Part shown: positions 15,137-23,901 of the stretch, one piece after another
Position numbering within the stretch: position 1 is the stretch's first letter
Layout: the number at the start of each line of letters is the position of its first letter
Source of the DNA: an uncultured Collinsella sp.
GTDB taxonomy: Bacteria; Actinomycetota; Coriobacteriia; Coriobacteriales; Coriobacteriaceae
Direction: 5' to 3'
Length of the DNA: 64,000 nucleotides
Assembly (NCBI GenBank): GCA_900540905.1
Contig: UQHR01000007.1
Location: forward strand, 15,100 to 79,099
The notes under the pieces: generated by a model
Database searches by the model: none
The model's input: the letters and a program-made list of their open reading frames with translations, nothing else
What the model was told of the DNA's origin: nothing
Position numbers and translations under genes: made by a program

Positions 15137-17017
15137 CTAAATCGTGGGAAACGCGACAACGTCGGCGGGGCGTGCCAACGTCTCGGCAATACGGTCTTGC
15201 ACCTCGAGCAGACAGTCGAGCAACAGCGGGTTAAAGGTGCCGCACTTACCGTCCAGGATCATCTGGATCGCCTCCTTGTGCGGAATAGCGTCCTTGTACA
15301 CACGCACGCTCGTCAGAGCATCATACACGTCGGCCACCGAGACCACCTGCGCGGCAATGGGAATCTCGTCGCCCTTAAGGCCATCGGGATAGCCCTTGCC
15401 GTCCCAGCGCTCGTGATGCCAACGCGCAATCTGGTACGCATATTCCATAAGCGCATTGCCGACGTGATGGCGGCCCAGCTCAAGCAACATGTCGGCGCCC
15501 ATCGTGGTATGCGTCTTCATAATCTCGAACTCCTCGGGCGTAAGGCGCCCGGGTTTGTTGAGAATTGCATCGTCAATCGACATCTTGCCGATATCGTGCA
15601 GCGCCGAAGCCAGGGCAATCGTAGAGCGTTCCTCATTGTCGAGGGAGATCGTGCCGCTACGCTGGACCAGACAGCCAAGCAGCAGCTCGGTCAGCTTCTC
15701 GATGTTCGTAACGTGCCTGCCGCTCTCGCCATTGCGAAGCTCCATAACGCCGGCCATGATGTCGATGAGCATGCGACTGTTCTTGACGCGCTCGTTGTAC
15801 TGCTGGGACAGCAAACTCGTCAGGCGGCGCTGTTTGGCGTATAGGCGGATGGTGTTGCTTACACGCTGGCGCACGACACGGGAGTCAAACGGGCGGTTGA
15901 TATAGTCCGAGGCGCCCAGCTCGTACGCGCGCAGAACCATATCATCGGAATCTTCGCTCGAAATCATGATGAAAGGCAGATTGTCGATACCCGATCGGCG
16001 CGACAGATCGGCCAGCACCTCAAAGCCGCTTATGCCCGGCATGACAATATCCAGCAGCACGAGCGACAACTCATCGCCATAGCGGTCGACCATGTCGAGC
16101 GCCGTACGACCGTTGTTGGCCTCGAGGATGCAATACTCGTCCTTGAGCATCTCGTTGAGAATGGCTCGGTTCATCTCGGAGTCATCGACAATAAGCACCA
16201 AAGGCTTTTCGCTTTGGAAGGCTTCGATGGAATCGGCATCGGTCACGACCGTACCGGCTTTTGCCTTAGCGCGGCTCAATAACTGGACAGCGCGGCCAAC
16301 TCCTTCATCGACCGTCTCGCCATGAATGCGAACACCGCCAACACATGCCGTCAAGCTCACGTACTCATGGCCCGGAACAATCGTGGCATGAACGGCATCG
16401 GACACCTGATGCAGGCGACGGGTGAAGTCATCGGAGGGAATATTGGGCATGACGACCACAAACTTGTCGCAGCCATAGCGTACAAGCTCGTCAGTCGAAC
16501 GAATTCCGCTGCGTATGGCTGTCGCCACAGCACCGAGCGCAAGGTCGCCGGCATGGCGGCCACACGTATCGTTGAAGACCCTAAAATCATCAAGGTCGAT
16601 CATCGCAACGCCGGCCTTCATGCGGGCGCTACGGAGCTTTTCCTCGTAATATCGACGATTGCACACGCCCGTCAGCACGTCGGTGTAGACAAGGTCCTCT
16701 TCTGCAGCCTCTTGCTCATCGATCGGACGCACCATCAGCAGGACGTGAGGCTCGCCCTCGACCTTCAGAGGGCGCAGGCGAGCGCGGTACTCGGTACCAT
16801 CATTGAGCAGCTGCTCCGATACATCATCGGAACCTGCCAAGGCCTCAAGACTCGACTGACGCAGACAAGGGCAGCGATCGCCGGCGAGCAAGCAGTTAGG
16901 CTCGCTCTTAATCTGATCGGCCGACAACAAACGCACCACGGGGTAGGTCTTCGCGACGCGGGCGACCTCGGCGGCAGCCTCCTCGTCGGTTAGATTGACC
17001 TCGTGATTATTGAGCAT
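15137..17017 (-). CDS. Degenerate GGDEF - receiver - HD-GYP protein (c-di-GMP phosphodiesterase candidate)
   Basis: A 626-aa cytosolic protein with four parts. Residues 1-105 are an unassigned sensory-like region. Residues 110-255 form a GGDEF fold starting DVLTGVCNRRYYEE, but its active-site loop reads RYGCDKF, so cyclase activity is unlikely. Residues 272-390 are a receiver domain with phospho-acceptor Asp323 (LLDIVMPG) and Arg in place of the usual Lys (INRPFD). Residues 415-620 are an HD-GYP domain with HDIGK (474-478) and HHERWDGKGYPDG (534-546) intact. The output is probably c-di-GMP hydrolysis controlled by phosphorylation. An Hpt gene follows 23 bp downstream. Confidence 0.88.
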   Translation of the reverse strand: MLNNHEVNLTDEEAAAEVARVAKTYPVVRLLSADQIKSEPNCLLAGDRCPCLRQSSLEALAGSDDVSEQLLNDGTEYRARLRPLKVEGEPHVLLMVRPIDEQEAAEEDLVYTDVLTGVCNRRYYEEKLRSARMKAGVAMIDLDDFRVFNDTCGRHAGDLALGAVATAIRSGIRSTDELVRYGCDKFVVVMPNIPSDDFTRRLHQVSDAVHATIVPGHEYVSLTACVGGVRIHGETVDEGVGRAVQLLSRAKAKAGTVVTDADSIEAFQSEKPLVLIVDDSEMNRAILNEMLKDEYCILEANNGRTALDMVDRYGDELSLVLLDIVMPGISGFEVLADLSRRSGIDNLPFIMISSEDSDDMVLRAYELGASDYINRPFDSRVVRQRVSNTIRLYAKQRRLTSLLSQQYNERVKNSRMLIDIMAGVMELRNGESGRHVTNIEKLTELLLGCLVQRSGTISLDNEERSTIALASALHDIGKMSIDDAILNKPGRLTPEEFEIMKTHTTMGADMLLELGRHHVGNALMEYAYQIARWHHERWDGKGYPDGLKGDEIPIAAQVVSVADVYDALTSVRVYKDAIPHKEAIQMILDGKCGTFNPLLLDCLLEVQDRIAETLARPADVVAFPTI

Positions 17018-17228
17018 ATGGGGCCCTTTCGATAGTTTCGCATGGTAGCGGTGGGTTCCAAATGCTACAAGGGTAACACCTTGCCGATGCAGGTAAGCAC
17101 ATGAATGCTGTTACATTTTTATGACTTGGCAAACGGTGGTAATGGAGCCGCGGGCGCGTGGTTATTGGCGCATTCGTTAACAATGACGAAACGCTAACAG
17201 TCCCCCTCCCCGCAGGTCATCGAGCGTG

Positions 17229-18026
17229 CTAACGCTCCAAGACATCGCGAACGGCGTTTGCCGCCGTAACGGGGCGATCGCGCAAACCGTTATGCGCGCC
17301 CGGGATCGTCACAAGGGGGCAATCGAGATATTCGGCAGCCGCTCGCGTACCAGCCTCGCGGGGCGTACCGACCGAAAGCTCGCCCAAAAACACAGCCGAC
17401 ACCGCCTTTGATTCGCGGGCGCGCTCCCAGTCGGGAGCATATGTCATATTTGTTCCGTATTCATTAGCCATAAAGCAACGACCATTGCGCAGGGCATGCT
17501 TGGCTTCCGCTTCGGTCGTCCCAGGAGCCTCGGGGTCCAAGTCGCCGAGAGCTCCCAAGAAAAGCCGAAGCGCCCTTGAAACCTTTCCAGCCGCAATCAT
17601 ATCGAGCAAAATCGGAGCTGCGCCCATGCCGACGCCTTCGGCCGACACAGCCGGCTCATGCAGAATCGCACGGGCGACGAGATGGGGTTCGGTGCGAAGA
17701 AGCTCCAGTGCCACCAACGTACCGGCGCTGTGCGCAAGCACATTTGTCGGAGCGCCAACGTGTTCGATCACGGCTTGCAGGTCGGCGGCCTGAGCGGCAA
17801 GATCATAGCTGCCGTCTGCCGCATCGCTGCTGCCACCGCAGCCGCGGCGGTCGTAGGCAATTACGCGGTAGTTGCGGCTGAGCTCACAAGCGATACCGTC
17901 GAAAAATGTGCCGTCGACACAAGCGCCGTGCACGCACGCCAAGGCAGGAGCATCAGGCGACACATCTGGGCCGGCATATTCGCGACAGGCAATCGTGGTG
18001 CCCGTATTCTCGACCGTAAAATTCAT
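17229..18026 (-). CDS. Alpha/beta hydrolase
   Basis: A 265-aa cytosolic hydrolase. The nucleophile elbow is AHSAGT (Ser near residue 100), preceded by VIAYDRRGCGGSS, a typical oxyanion-side strand. The late GAHNGL supplies the catalytic His. The substrate is unknown. An ATG at 18026 is used. It is transcribed away from the radical SAM gene, with about 225 bp between their starts. The stretch 17018-17228 downstream of it holds no gene I can see. Confidence 0.8.
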   Translation of the reverse strand: MNFTVENTGTTIACREYAGPDVSPDAPALACVHGACVDGTFFDGIACELSRNYRVIAYDRRGCGGSSDAADGSYDLAAQAADLQAVIEHVGAPTNVLAHSAGTLVALELLRTEPHLVARAILHEPAVSAEGVGMGAAPILLDMIAAGKVSRALRLFLGALGDLDPEAPGTTEAEAKHALRNGRCFMANEYGTNMTYAPDWERARESKAVSAVFLGELSVGTPREAGTRAAAEYLDCPLVTIPGAHNGLRDRPVTAANAVRDVLER

Positions 18027-18251
18027 GTTGTGCCCCCATCATCAATGCTCATCCAGTTGCACGTCAGCGCGGTTGGATGGACCCACATTGCCTTACACCT
18101 TGTTAACAGATTAACTTTACCCGACCCGAGGCTTTTCATGGCGCGGCATAATGGGCGACGTGAAAAAACGAAACTTGTAAAGCAAGAGCCCGCACCTTGC
18201 TTTGGAGCCGATGCTATGCTTAGGCACAATTGTCTTGAGGAGCATATGCCT

Positions 18252-19028
18252 ATGTCTACGTTTTTGAATGCCAGCCCCATCTTTGGGCCCGTTCGCAGCC
18301 GTCGCCTTGGTCTCTCGCTCGGCGTCAACATGATGCCGGCCAGCGGCAAAATCTGCACGTTCGACTGCATTTACTGCGAAAACGGCCTCAACGCCGAGCG
18401 CCCCTGCCATGAGCCGTACAACACAGCTGCCGTGGTACTCGACGCGCTCGAGGCAAAGCTGCGCGAGATGGCAGCCGAGGGCGAGCTCCCCGATGTGATC
18501 ACCTTCGCAGGAAACGGCGAGCCCACCGCCGCACCGGAGTTTCCCCAGGCGATTGCCGGCGCCGTCGCGCTGCGCGATCAGCTGGCCCCAAACTCCAAAA
18601 TCGCCGTGCTCTCCAACGGTACGCGCGCCGACCGCCCCGAGGTGCACGATGCGCTCATGATGGTCGACGACAACATCCTCAAGCTCGATACGGTCGATCC
18701 GGCATTTATCCAGCTGCTCGACCAGCCTGTTGGCCCCTACGACGTCGAGCACCAGATTGAGACGTTCGCAAGCTTTGACGGTCACGTTATTATCCAGACG
18801 ATCTTTTTGACCGGTGAGTATCTGGGCAAGCCCATCGACAACACCGGCGAGGAGTACGTTGCCCCCTGGCTCGCGGCACTTGAGCGCATTCGCCCACAAG
18901 AAGCGACCATCTACACGGTGGCTCGCGAGACGCCGGTCGCCGGCCTTGCCAAAGCAGCGCCCGAGGCCCTCGACGCCATCGCCGCGCGCGTGCGCGCCCT
19001 CGGCATTCCCTGCCAGGTGAGCTACTAG
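18252..19028 (+). CDS. Radical SAM protein (TYW1/COG0731-like)
   Basis: A 258-aa protein. CTFDCIYCE gives the CxxxCxxC cluster ligands near residue 36, and FAGNGEPTAAPEF is the GGEP-like SAM-contacting motif. GPVRSRRLGLSLGVN at the N terminus is typical of the COG0731 group related to tRNA-wybutosine enzymes. The reaction in bacteria is not established. The ATG at 18252 is 9 nt from GAGGAG; the ATG at 18246 would be too close. Length is typical. A frame extending far upstream overlaps the divergent hydrolase gene and is not used. Confidence 0.82.
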   Translation: MSTFLNASPIFGPVRSRRLGLSLGVNMMPASGKICTFDCIYCENGLNAERPCHEPYNTAAVVLDALEAKLREMAAEGELPDVITFAGNGEPTAAPEFPQAIAGAVALRDQLAPNSKIAVLSNGTRADRPEVHDALMMVDDNILKLDTVDPAFIQLLDQPVGPYDVEHQIETFASFDGHVIIQTIFLTGEYLGKPIDNTGEEYVAPWLAALERIRPQEATIYTVARETPVAGLAKAAPEALDAIAARVRALGIPCQVSY

Positions 19029-19083
19029 CGCGCAGCTGCCCTGTGAGTGGGCTATACTAGCTGCGAATGAAAGGAAGTTAGCC

Positions 19084-19971
19084 ATGTTTGACAATGGACC
19101 CGTGCCCGGCCGCAACGACGTCTGCTGGTGCGGCAGCGGCAAAAAATATAAGAAATGCCATAGCGCCTTTGATGAGCGCCTCGAGCGCTTATGGGAAGAG
19201 GGCTGGGAGGTTCTGCCCCGCACGCTCTACAAGACGCCCGCCGATATCGAGGGCATCAAGCGCTCGGCCGCCATCAACGTGGGTGTGCTCGATTACGTAG
19301 GCGAACACATCGCCGCGGGCATGACCACCAACCAGATCGACCAGATGATCTACGACTACACCGTCGAGCACGGCGGCACGCCGGCCGATCTTAACTACGA
19401 GGGCTATCCCAAGAGCGTGTGCACCTCGATCAACGACGTCGTCTGCCACGGTATCCCCTGCGATGCGGATGTGCTGCACGAGGGCGACATCATCAACGTG
19501 GACTGCTCCACGATCCTGGACGGTTACTTTAGTGATTCGAGCCGCATGTTCTGCATCGGCGAGGTCTCGGCCGAGCGCCAGCGCCTGGTCGACGTCACCC
19601 GCGCCAGCGTGGAGGCGGGTCTGGCGGCCGTCAAGCCATGGCTACCGCTGTCCGTGATGGCCGAGGCCGTGCAAAAGACGGTCGAGGACGCCGGCTTTAG
19701 CGTGGTGCGCGAGTACGGCGGACACGGTATCGGTAAGGAGTTCCACGAGGACCCGTTTGTGGGCTTTACCACCGAGGCGCCCGATGTGGACACCATCATG
19801 GCTCCGGGCATGGTCTTTACCATCGAGCCCATGGTCAACGCCGGAGCGCCCGACATCAAGATCAGCAAGGGTGACGGCTGGTGCGTGCGCACCAAGGACG
19901 GCAGCGATTCGGCCCAGTGCGAGGTACAGCTCGTGGTGACCGAGGATGGTTACGAGCTGCTGAGCTGGTAG
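19084..19971 (+). CDS. map: Methionine aminopeptidase type I with N-terminal SEC-C zinc motif
   Basis: A 295-aa enzyme that removes initiator methionine. Residues 9-26 carry a SEC-C motif (CWCGSGKKYKKCH), a small zinc-binding tag also found at the end of SecA. The catalytic domain (about 45-293) shows the five metal ligands: Asp in ILDGY and FSDSSR, His in GGHGIG, Glu in TIEPM and Glu in QCEVQLV. AAAGGAAG precedes the ATG. Such SEC-C fusions occur in other bacteria and may help ribosome docking. A strong terminator follows directly. Confidence 0.95.
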   Translation: MFDNGPVPGRNDVCWCGSGKKYKKCHSAFDERLERLWEEGWEVLPRTLYKTPADIEGIKRSAAINVGVLDYVGEHIAAGMTTNQIDQMIYDYTVEHGGTPADLNYEGYPKSVCTSINDVVCHGIPCDADVLHEGDIINVDCSTILDGYFSDSSRMFCIGEVSAERQRLVDVTRASVEAGLAAVKPWLPLSVMAEAVQKTVEDAGFSVVREYGGHGIGKEFHEDPFVGFTTEAPDVDTIMAPGMVFTIEPMVNAGAPDIKISKGDGWCVRTKDGSDSAQCEVQLVVTEDGYELLSW

Positions 19972-19980
19972 CTGTGGATG

Positions 19981-20030
19981 CGCCGGGCTACGCGATGGAT
20001 ATGTTAACCATCGCGTAGCCCGGCGTTTTT
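19981..20030 (+). terminator. Strong terminator after map
   Basis: A perfect 18-bp stem (19981-19998 with 20008-20025) around a 9-nt loop, followed by TTTTT. Confidence 0.93.
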
Positions 20031-20050
20031 ATAACGTTTTGCCTGATACA

Positions 20051-20085
20051 ACCTGCCAAAATAAACCTGTCCCTTTTTGGCAGGT
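20051..20085 (+). repeat. Short hairpin of the CCTGTCCCTTTTTGG family (best-formed copy)
   Basis: ACCTGCCAAAA pairs with TTTTGGCAGGT over 11 bp around TAAACCTGTCCCT. It lies just before the ribosome site of the 2-hydroxyacid dehydrogenase gene. A near-identical core recurs at 22319, 30271 (inverted) and 61005. Confidence 0.75.
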
Positions 20086-20104
20086 CGAGCGGAAAGGACT
20101 GCTT

Positions 20105-21040
20105 GTGAACATCCTGGTTTTGCTGCCCGTCAACGACCGCCATCGCGCAATTCTTGAGTCGAGCGCTCCGGGCGAGGACTTTATCTACACGAGCTCCGAC
20201 GCCATCACGCGTGAACAGGTCGCCAATGCCGACGTGATCCTGGGCAACATAGACCCTTCCCTGCTGACCGCATGCGAGCGCCTCCAGCTGCTGCAACTGC
20301 AGACCGCCGGCTATGACGACTATCTCGCCGCCGGCACCGTGCCGGCTGAAGCCAAGCTGTCTTGCTCAATCGGCGCCTACGGCCAGGCCGTGAGCGAGCA
20401 CATGTTTGCCATGGTGCTGTCTATGATGAAGCGCCTGCCCGGCTACCAGGACCTGCAGCGCGAGCATCGCTGGGAGGATTTGGGGCCGGTCACCTCGCTC
20501 AAAAACGCCAATGTGCTGGTGCTGGGCGCGGGCGATATCGGCGGCCACTTTGCCACGCTCTGCCGCAGCATGGGTGCGCACGTCCGCGGCATCAAGCGCC
20601 ATCCGCTCGTCTACCCCATTGTGTTTGAGGACATGGACGGCATGGATGCCCTGTCTGAGCGCTTGGCGGAGGCAGACGTCGTCGCATCTTTTATGCCGAG
20701 CACACCCGAGACCCGCGGCCTGGCGAACGCCGAGTTCTTCGCCGCGATGAAACCGGGCGCCTTCTTTGCCAACGGCGGCCGCGGCGACCTTGTGGTCGCC
20801 GACGACTTGGTTGCCGCCCTGGAGTCGGGTCATCTCGCCGGTGCCGCGGTCGACGTCACCGACCCCGAGCCGCTGCCCGCCACAAGCCCGCTGTGGGATG
20901 CACCCAACATGCTCATCACGCCGCACGTTTCCGGCTGGTTCCACCTGGCCGCCACGCTCAACAATGTGGTCGACATCGCCGCGGAGAATCTGCGTCACTT
21001 GCAGGCCGGCGAGACCCTGCGCTGCTGGATCGAACACTGA
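20105..21040 (+). CDS. D-isomer-specific 2-hydroxyacid dehydrogenase
   Basis: A 311-aa NAD(P)-dependent oxidoreductase. VLVLGAGDIGGHFA is the nucleotide-binding GxGxxG near residue 140. The catalytic triad is Arg in NGGRGDL, Glu in DPEPLP and His in TPHVSGW. It reduces a 2-oxoacid to a D-2-hydroxyacid; the substrate is unknown. I use the GTG at 20105 after GGAAAGGA, because a longer frame from 20039 would run through the repeat hairpin. It is flanked by a terminator upstream and a structured repeat downstream, so it is monocistronic. Confidence 0.88.
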   Translation: MNILVLLPVNDRHRAILESSAPGEDFIYTSSDAITREQVANADVILGNIDPSLLTACERLQLLQLQTAGYDDYLAAGTVPAEAKLSCSIGAYGQAVSEHMFAMVLSMMKRLPGYQDLQREHRWEDLGPVTSLKNANVLVLGAGDIGGHFATLCRSMGAHVRGIKRHPLVYPIVFEDMDGMDALSERLAEADVVASFMPSTPETRGLANAEFFAAMKPGAFFANGGRGDLVVADDLVAALESGHLAGAAVDVTDPEPLPATSPLWDAPNMLITPHVSGWFHLAATLNNVVDIAAENLRHLQAGETLRCWIEH

Positions 21041-21042
21041 TT

Positions 21043-21180
21043 GTTCCGGCGTTTTCCAAACGCCGGAACCCCTCGACGCTGCGAGCCCGCCAGAGCGGCA
21101 ATCTGCCTTTCAATCGTCGGGCATGACCAGAAGGTCAATGCCCTCCTCTTTCAAGGCACCTTGCTCACTCTGGCGGGCTC
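21043..21180. repeat. Structured ~140-nt element, copy 1
   Basis: Starts 2 nt after the dehydrogenase stop. Hairpin 1: GTTCCGGCG/CGCCGGAAC (21043-21069). An outer stem then pairs 21084-21108 with 21153-21179 and encloses hairpin 2: GGGCATGACC-AGAA-GGTCAATGCCC (21119-21143). Copy 2 lies at 62175-62313 with matching secondary structure and compensating base changes. Confidence 0.75.
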
Positions 21181-21260
21181 TCGCTGACTTTTGTTCAACC
21201 TGCGGCGCTTTGCTGGCGCGGCCCTACCTGTGGGCTCTCGCTGACTTTTATTCGACCTGC
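21175..21260. repeat. Two direct repeats of 29 bp
   Basis: 21175-21203 and 21232-21260 share GGGCTCTCGCTGACTTTT and a following TTCRACCTGC, with two mismatches in total. The period is 57 bp. They overlap the end of the structured element and lie downstream of the PIN toxin stop. Confidence 0.7.
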
Positions 21261-21275
21261 AGGGTCTTCAAATTG

Positions 21276-21767
21276 CTAGAGCGTTGCTAAGTAATTCTTT
21301 GCGTCTTCTGCGCTCATTGCTGCGACGGGTGCGTGTGAACAGAGTTTGGCATCGTTGGTGACCAGAAGGTCTGCCTTTGCGCGCATTGCTGCCGCAATGA
21401 TTAAATCGTCTTCGTAATCGCTATGGAGCTTACGCTGCTTGCTCGCCATCCATATGTCACTCAGGTCGCAGGGTACCGGCGTGGCAAGTTGCGACAACAC
21501 GTCGAGGCAATCCCATGCAAGTGATGTCGCCGCCACGGCGGCATCTTGGGATAGCGAGCCATGCTCGCGCCGATACCACGCCTTATGTTCGCTCGAAATC
21601 AAATAGAACAGATCTTTGGACGATGTCGCCGCATACAGCAAATCCACCTGCGCCGTGCATGCATCGCGTAAAAACTCAATCGCCACCGAACGACCACGTC
21701 GTGAGGGAATGAAGTAATCGAGCCACACGTTGGTGTCAACCAAGATGCGCCTTGGAGCCTCACTCAT
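21276..21767 (-). CDS. PIN-domain toxin (putative endoribonuclease)
   Basis: A 163-aa PIN-fold protein. ILVDTNVWLDYF at the N terminus supplies the first acidic residue, and DYEDDLIIAAAMRAKADLLVTNDAKL supplies the later metal-binding acids. PIN toxins cleave RNA in a Mg2+-dependent way. The start overlaps the antitoxin gene by 8 nt, the normal order for a type II toxin-antitoxin operon (antitoxin first). The target RNA is unknown. Confidence 0.85.
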   Translation of the reverse strand: MSEAPRRILVDTNVWLDYFIPSRRGRSVAIEFLRDACTAQVDLLYAATSSKDLFYLISSEHKAWYRREHGSLSQDAAVAATSLAWDCLDVLSQLATPVPCDLSDIWMASKQRKLHSDYEDDLIIAAAMRAKADLLVTNDAKLCSHAPVAAMSAEDAKNYLATL

Positions 21768-22140
21768 AGAGCCAGCTCATCTCCTCGCCGTAGCGATCCG
21801 CGTAGGCGTTCCGTTTGAGTTCTTCATCGCCCGAGGGCTGAGCCTTGACCATATCGATTCCCGACTCACGGCAAGCGGCAGCGAACAGCTTCGACCCCTG
21901 ATCCATGAGCTCGAGCTTACGTTTAGCGGCCTTTTCGCGCTCGCGCTGTTCCGCCCGGACACGACTGGGCAGCAGGATATCCTCGAGCGCACCGGGGCGA
22001 TCGGCCAGCGACGCTGCAAGCTGCCAGAGCGCTCGCACCGCTTGGCTCGGCGTCATACCGGCCCTGGAGAGAGCGGCGTCCCCGCTCCTTTTAAGATCGG
22101 CATCGAGACGTACGTTGATCTGAGCGGCTGTTGTGGTCAT
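21760..22140 (-). CDS. RelB/DinJ-like antitoxin
   Basis: A 126-aa protein. The N-terminal 45 residues (INVRLDADLKRSGDAAL and GMTPSQAVRALWQ) look like the ribbon-helix-helix DNA-binding part of RelB/DinJ antitoxins; the charged C-terminal half is expected to wrap the toxin. AAGGAGGGG directly precedes the ATG. It is co-transcribed with, and overlaps, the PIN gene. Autoregulation is likely through the palindrome at 22186-22202. Confidence 0.8.
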   Translation of the reverse strand: MTTTAAQINVRLDADLKRSGDAALSRAGMTPSQAVRALWQLAASLADRPGALEDILLPSRVRAEQREREKAAKRKLELMDQGSKLFAAACRESGIDMVKAQPSGDEELKRNAYADRYGEEMSWLYE

Positions 22141-22165
22141 GACCCCTCCTTAATACTTTAAAATC

Positions 22166-22202
22166 ATCATAAAACTCTATGGTAGATACGTAAAGCACGT
22201 AT
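22166..22202 (-). promoter_or_regulatory. Promoter and operator of the PIN toxin-antitoxin operon
   Basis: On the minus strand, TTTACG (22194-22189) and TATGAT (22171-22166) are 17 bp apart. The palindrome ATACGT-AAAGC-ACGTAT (22186-22202) overlaps the -35 box, as expected for antitoxin autorepression. Confidence 0.6.
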
Positions 22203-22235
22203 AGCATTTATTAGCATTAGCCGCACTCTGTGCAC

Positions 22236-22269
22236 AAAAAGCCGCCGAGGTGCACTGCACCTCGGCGGC
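22236..22269 (-). terminator. Terminator of the M18 aminopeptidase gene
   Basis: A perfect 13-bp stem (22241-22253 with 22257-22269) read on the minus strand ends in TTTTT. It lies about 85 nt after the M18 stop. Confidence 0.85.
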
Positions 22270-22318
22270 CACGTACCACCGATCTAGCTCGGTTTCACCC
22301 TTTGCATTTGCCCAGATA

Positions 22319-22353
22319 AAACCTGCAAAATAAACCTGTCCCTTTTAGCAGGT
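22319..22353 (+). repeat. Short hairpin of the CCTGTCCCTTTT family
   Basis: AAACCTGC and GCAGGTTT enclose AAAATAAACCTGTCCCTTTTA. It abuts the stop codon of the M18 gene. The stem is shortened by one deletion relative to the copy at 20051. Confidence 0.7.
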
Positions 22354-22354
22354 T

Positions 22355-23740
22355 TTAGAGCTCCACGCTTTCGGCGCCGTTGATGGTTAGGTTTCGCTCG
22401 TAGAAAGCCGTGAGGGCGCGGATGGCGTACATCACGTCGCACACGCCGCCGGTCTCGTAGCTCGAGTGCATGGCCAGCTGCGGCAGGCCCACGTCCACGG
22501 CATGCATGCTCGCCTGCATATTGGACAGATTGCCGAGCGTGGATCCGCCGGCCATATCGCTCTTGTTGGCGAAGGCCTGCGTGGGCACGTCGGCGTCATC
22601 GCAAATAGCTTGGAACACCGCGCGGCTAAAGGCATCGGTACAATAGTGCTGGTTGGCTGCCTCCTTGATGACGATACCGCCGTTGAGCACCACCTGGCTG
22701 CGGGCGTCGCACTTCTCGGCGTGGTTGGGGTGCACGGCATGCGCGTTGTCGCAGCTCACGAGCATCGATGCGGCAAGGGCGCGATGATACGACTCGTCGT
22801 CAAAGCCCAGCGATCCGTTAATGCGGCGCAGCGCGTCGGCCAAGAACGTCGACATGGCGCCCTGCTTGGTCTCGGAGCCAACCTCCTCATTATCAAAGCA
22901 GCAAAAGACCGAAACGTCGTGCGCGTTCTCGGCACCCAAAAATGCCTGCAGCGAGGTGTAGGCGCAGGCCAGGTCGTCAAGCTTGGGCGTCGAGATAAAC
23001 TCGTCGGCCCAGCCCCAAATGCGCGCATCCTGACGATTGACCAGGAACAGATCGCGGCCCAGGATCTGCTCGGGCTCAACGTCCAGTTCGTCGGCAACCA
23101 GGGCATCAAAATCGCCCTGCTTAAGCTCACCGGCGCTGATGAGCGGGCACAGGTCGACGGCGCGGTTGGGCGCAAAGCCCTCGTTAACGCCACGATTCAT
23201 ATGGATGGCAAGGCTCGGGATAATCGCGACTTCGCGCTCGGTGGCAAGCAGGCGGCTTTCAATACGGTCGCCTTCGCGTACCAACACGCGGCCCGCGAGC
23301 GCCAGCGGGCGGTCGAACCAGGTGTAGTCGATCATGCCGCCGTAGGCCTCGGTGTTCAGGCGCAGCGTCTCGCCTGCGCCGTCGAGCTCGGGCACGGCCT
23401 TGACCTTAAACGTCGGCGAATCGCTGTGCGACGCCGTGAGCTGAAAATGATAGTCGCCGGCAACGCCGTCCTCGCCCCACGTAGCAGCCAGGTCCTCGCC
23501 CACCTTAAAGGCAACAACGCTCGAGGTGTTGCGCTGCGTGTAATAACGCCCGCCTGGCTCGATGTCCCACGCCGCATTCTCGGGCAGGTAGGTAAATCCC
23601 GCCTCGTCGAGCTCGGCCATAATGGTCGCCGCCGTATGGAACATGCTGGGGCACGCCTCGATAAAGTCGATAAGGTCGTTGGCGGCCTCGATATCGTCGG
23701 CCGTCACGTGCGCGCGCTCGGGCGTTTCCTGATCCGTCAT
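22355..23740 (-). CDS. M18-family aminopeptidase
   Basis: A 461-aa metallo-aminopeptidase. Zinc ligands and the catalytic acid are seen in TASHSDSP (His), KLDDLACAY (bridging Asp), DNEEVGSETKQGA (Glu pair), SCDNAHAVHPNH (Asp) and LAMHSSYE (His), the M18 order. It probably trims peptides in the cytosol, often those with acidic N termini. GGGGAGAG precedes the ATG at 23740; a frame reaching to 23851 lacks support. Length fits the family (430-490). Diverges from the Ntn amidase gene. Confidence 0.93.
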   Translation of the reverse strand: MTDQETPERAHVTADDIEAANDLIDFIEACPSMFHTAATIMAELDEAGFTYLPENAAWDIEPGGRYYTQRNTSSVVAFKVGEDLAATWGEDGVAGDYHFQLTASHSDSPTFKVKAVPELDGAGETLRLNTEAYGGMIDYTWFDRPLALAGRVLVREGDRIESRLLATEREVAIIPSLAIHMNRGVNEGFAPNRAVDLCPLISAGELKQGDFDALVADELDVEPEQILGRDLFLVNRQDARIWGWADEFISTPKLDDLACAYTSLQAFLGAENAHDVSVFCCFDNEEVGSETKQGAMSTFLADALRRINGSLGFDDESYHRALAASMLVSCDNAHAVHPNHAEKCDARSQVVLNGGIVIKEAANQHYCTDAFSRAVFQAICDDADVPTQAFANKSDMAGGSTLGNLSNMQASMHAVDVGLPQLAMHSSYETGGVCDVMYAIRALTAFYERNLTINGAESVEL

Positions 23741-23901
23741 GCTCTCCCCTTTCGCTGGGTTGATGGTCCCCTCCAGCATACCCCGCCACGCCAGCGCCGC
23801 ACTCTTCATTCCATGTTTAATCCCGCGCCGCTCACCAAGTTGAGCCATCATGCCCGCGCTCCTTTTGCGACAATTACGCTAACAGGACGAGAGGAGCCGT
23901 C

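Noticed and set aside
18117..19223. A 368-codon minus-strand frame
   Set aside because: It lies opposite the radical SAM and map genes, whose cluster, zinc and metal motifs are clear; the composition is that of an antisense frame.
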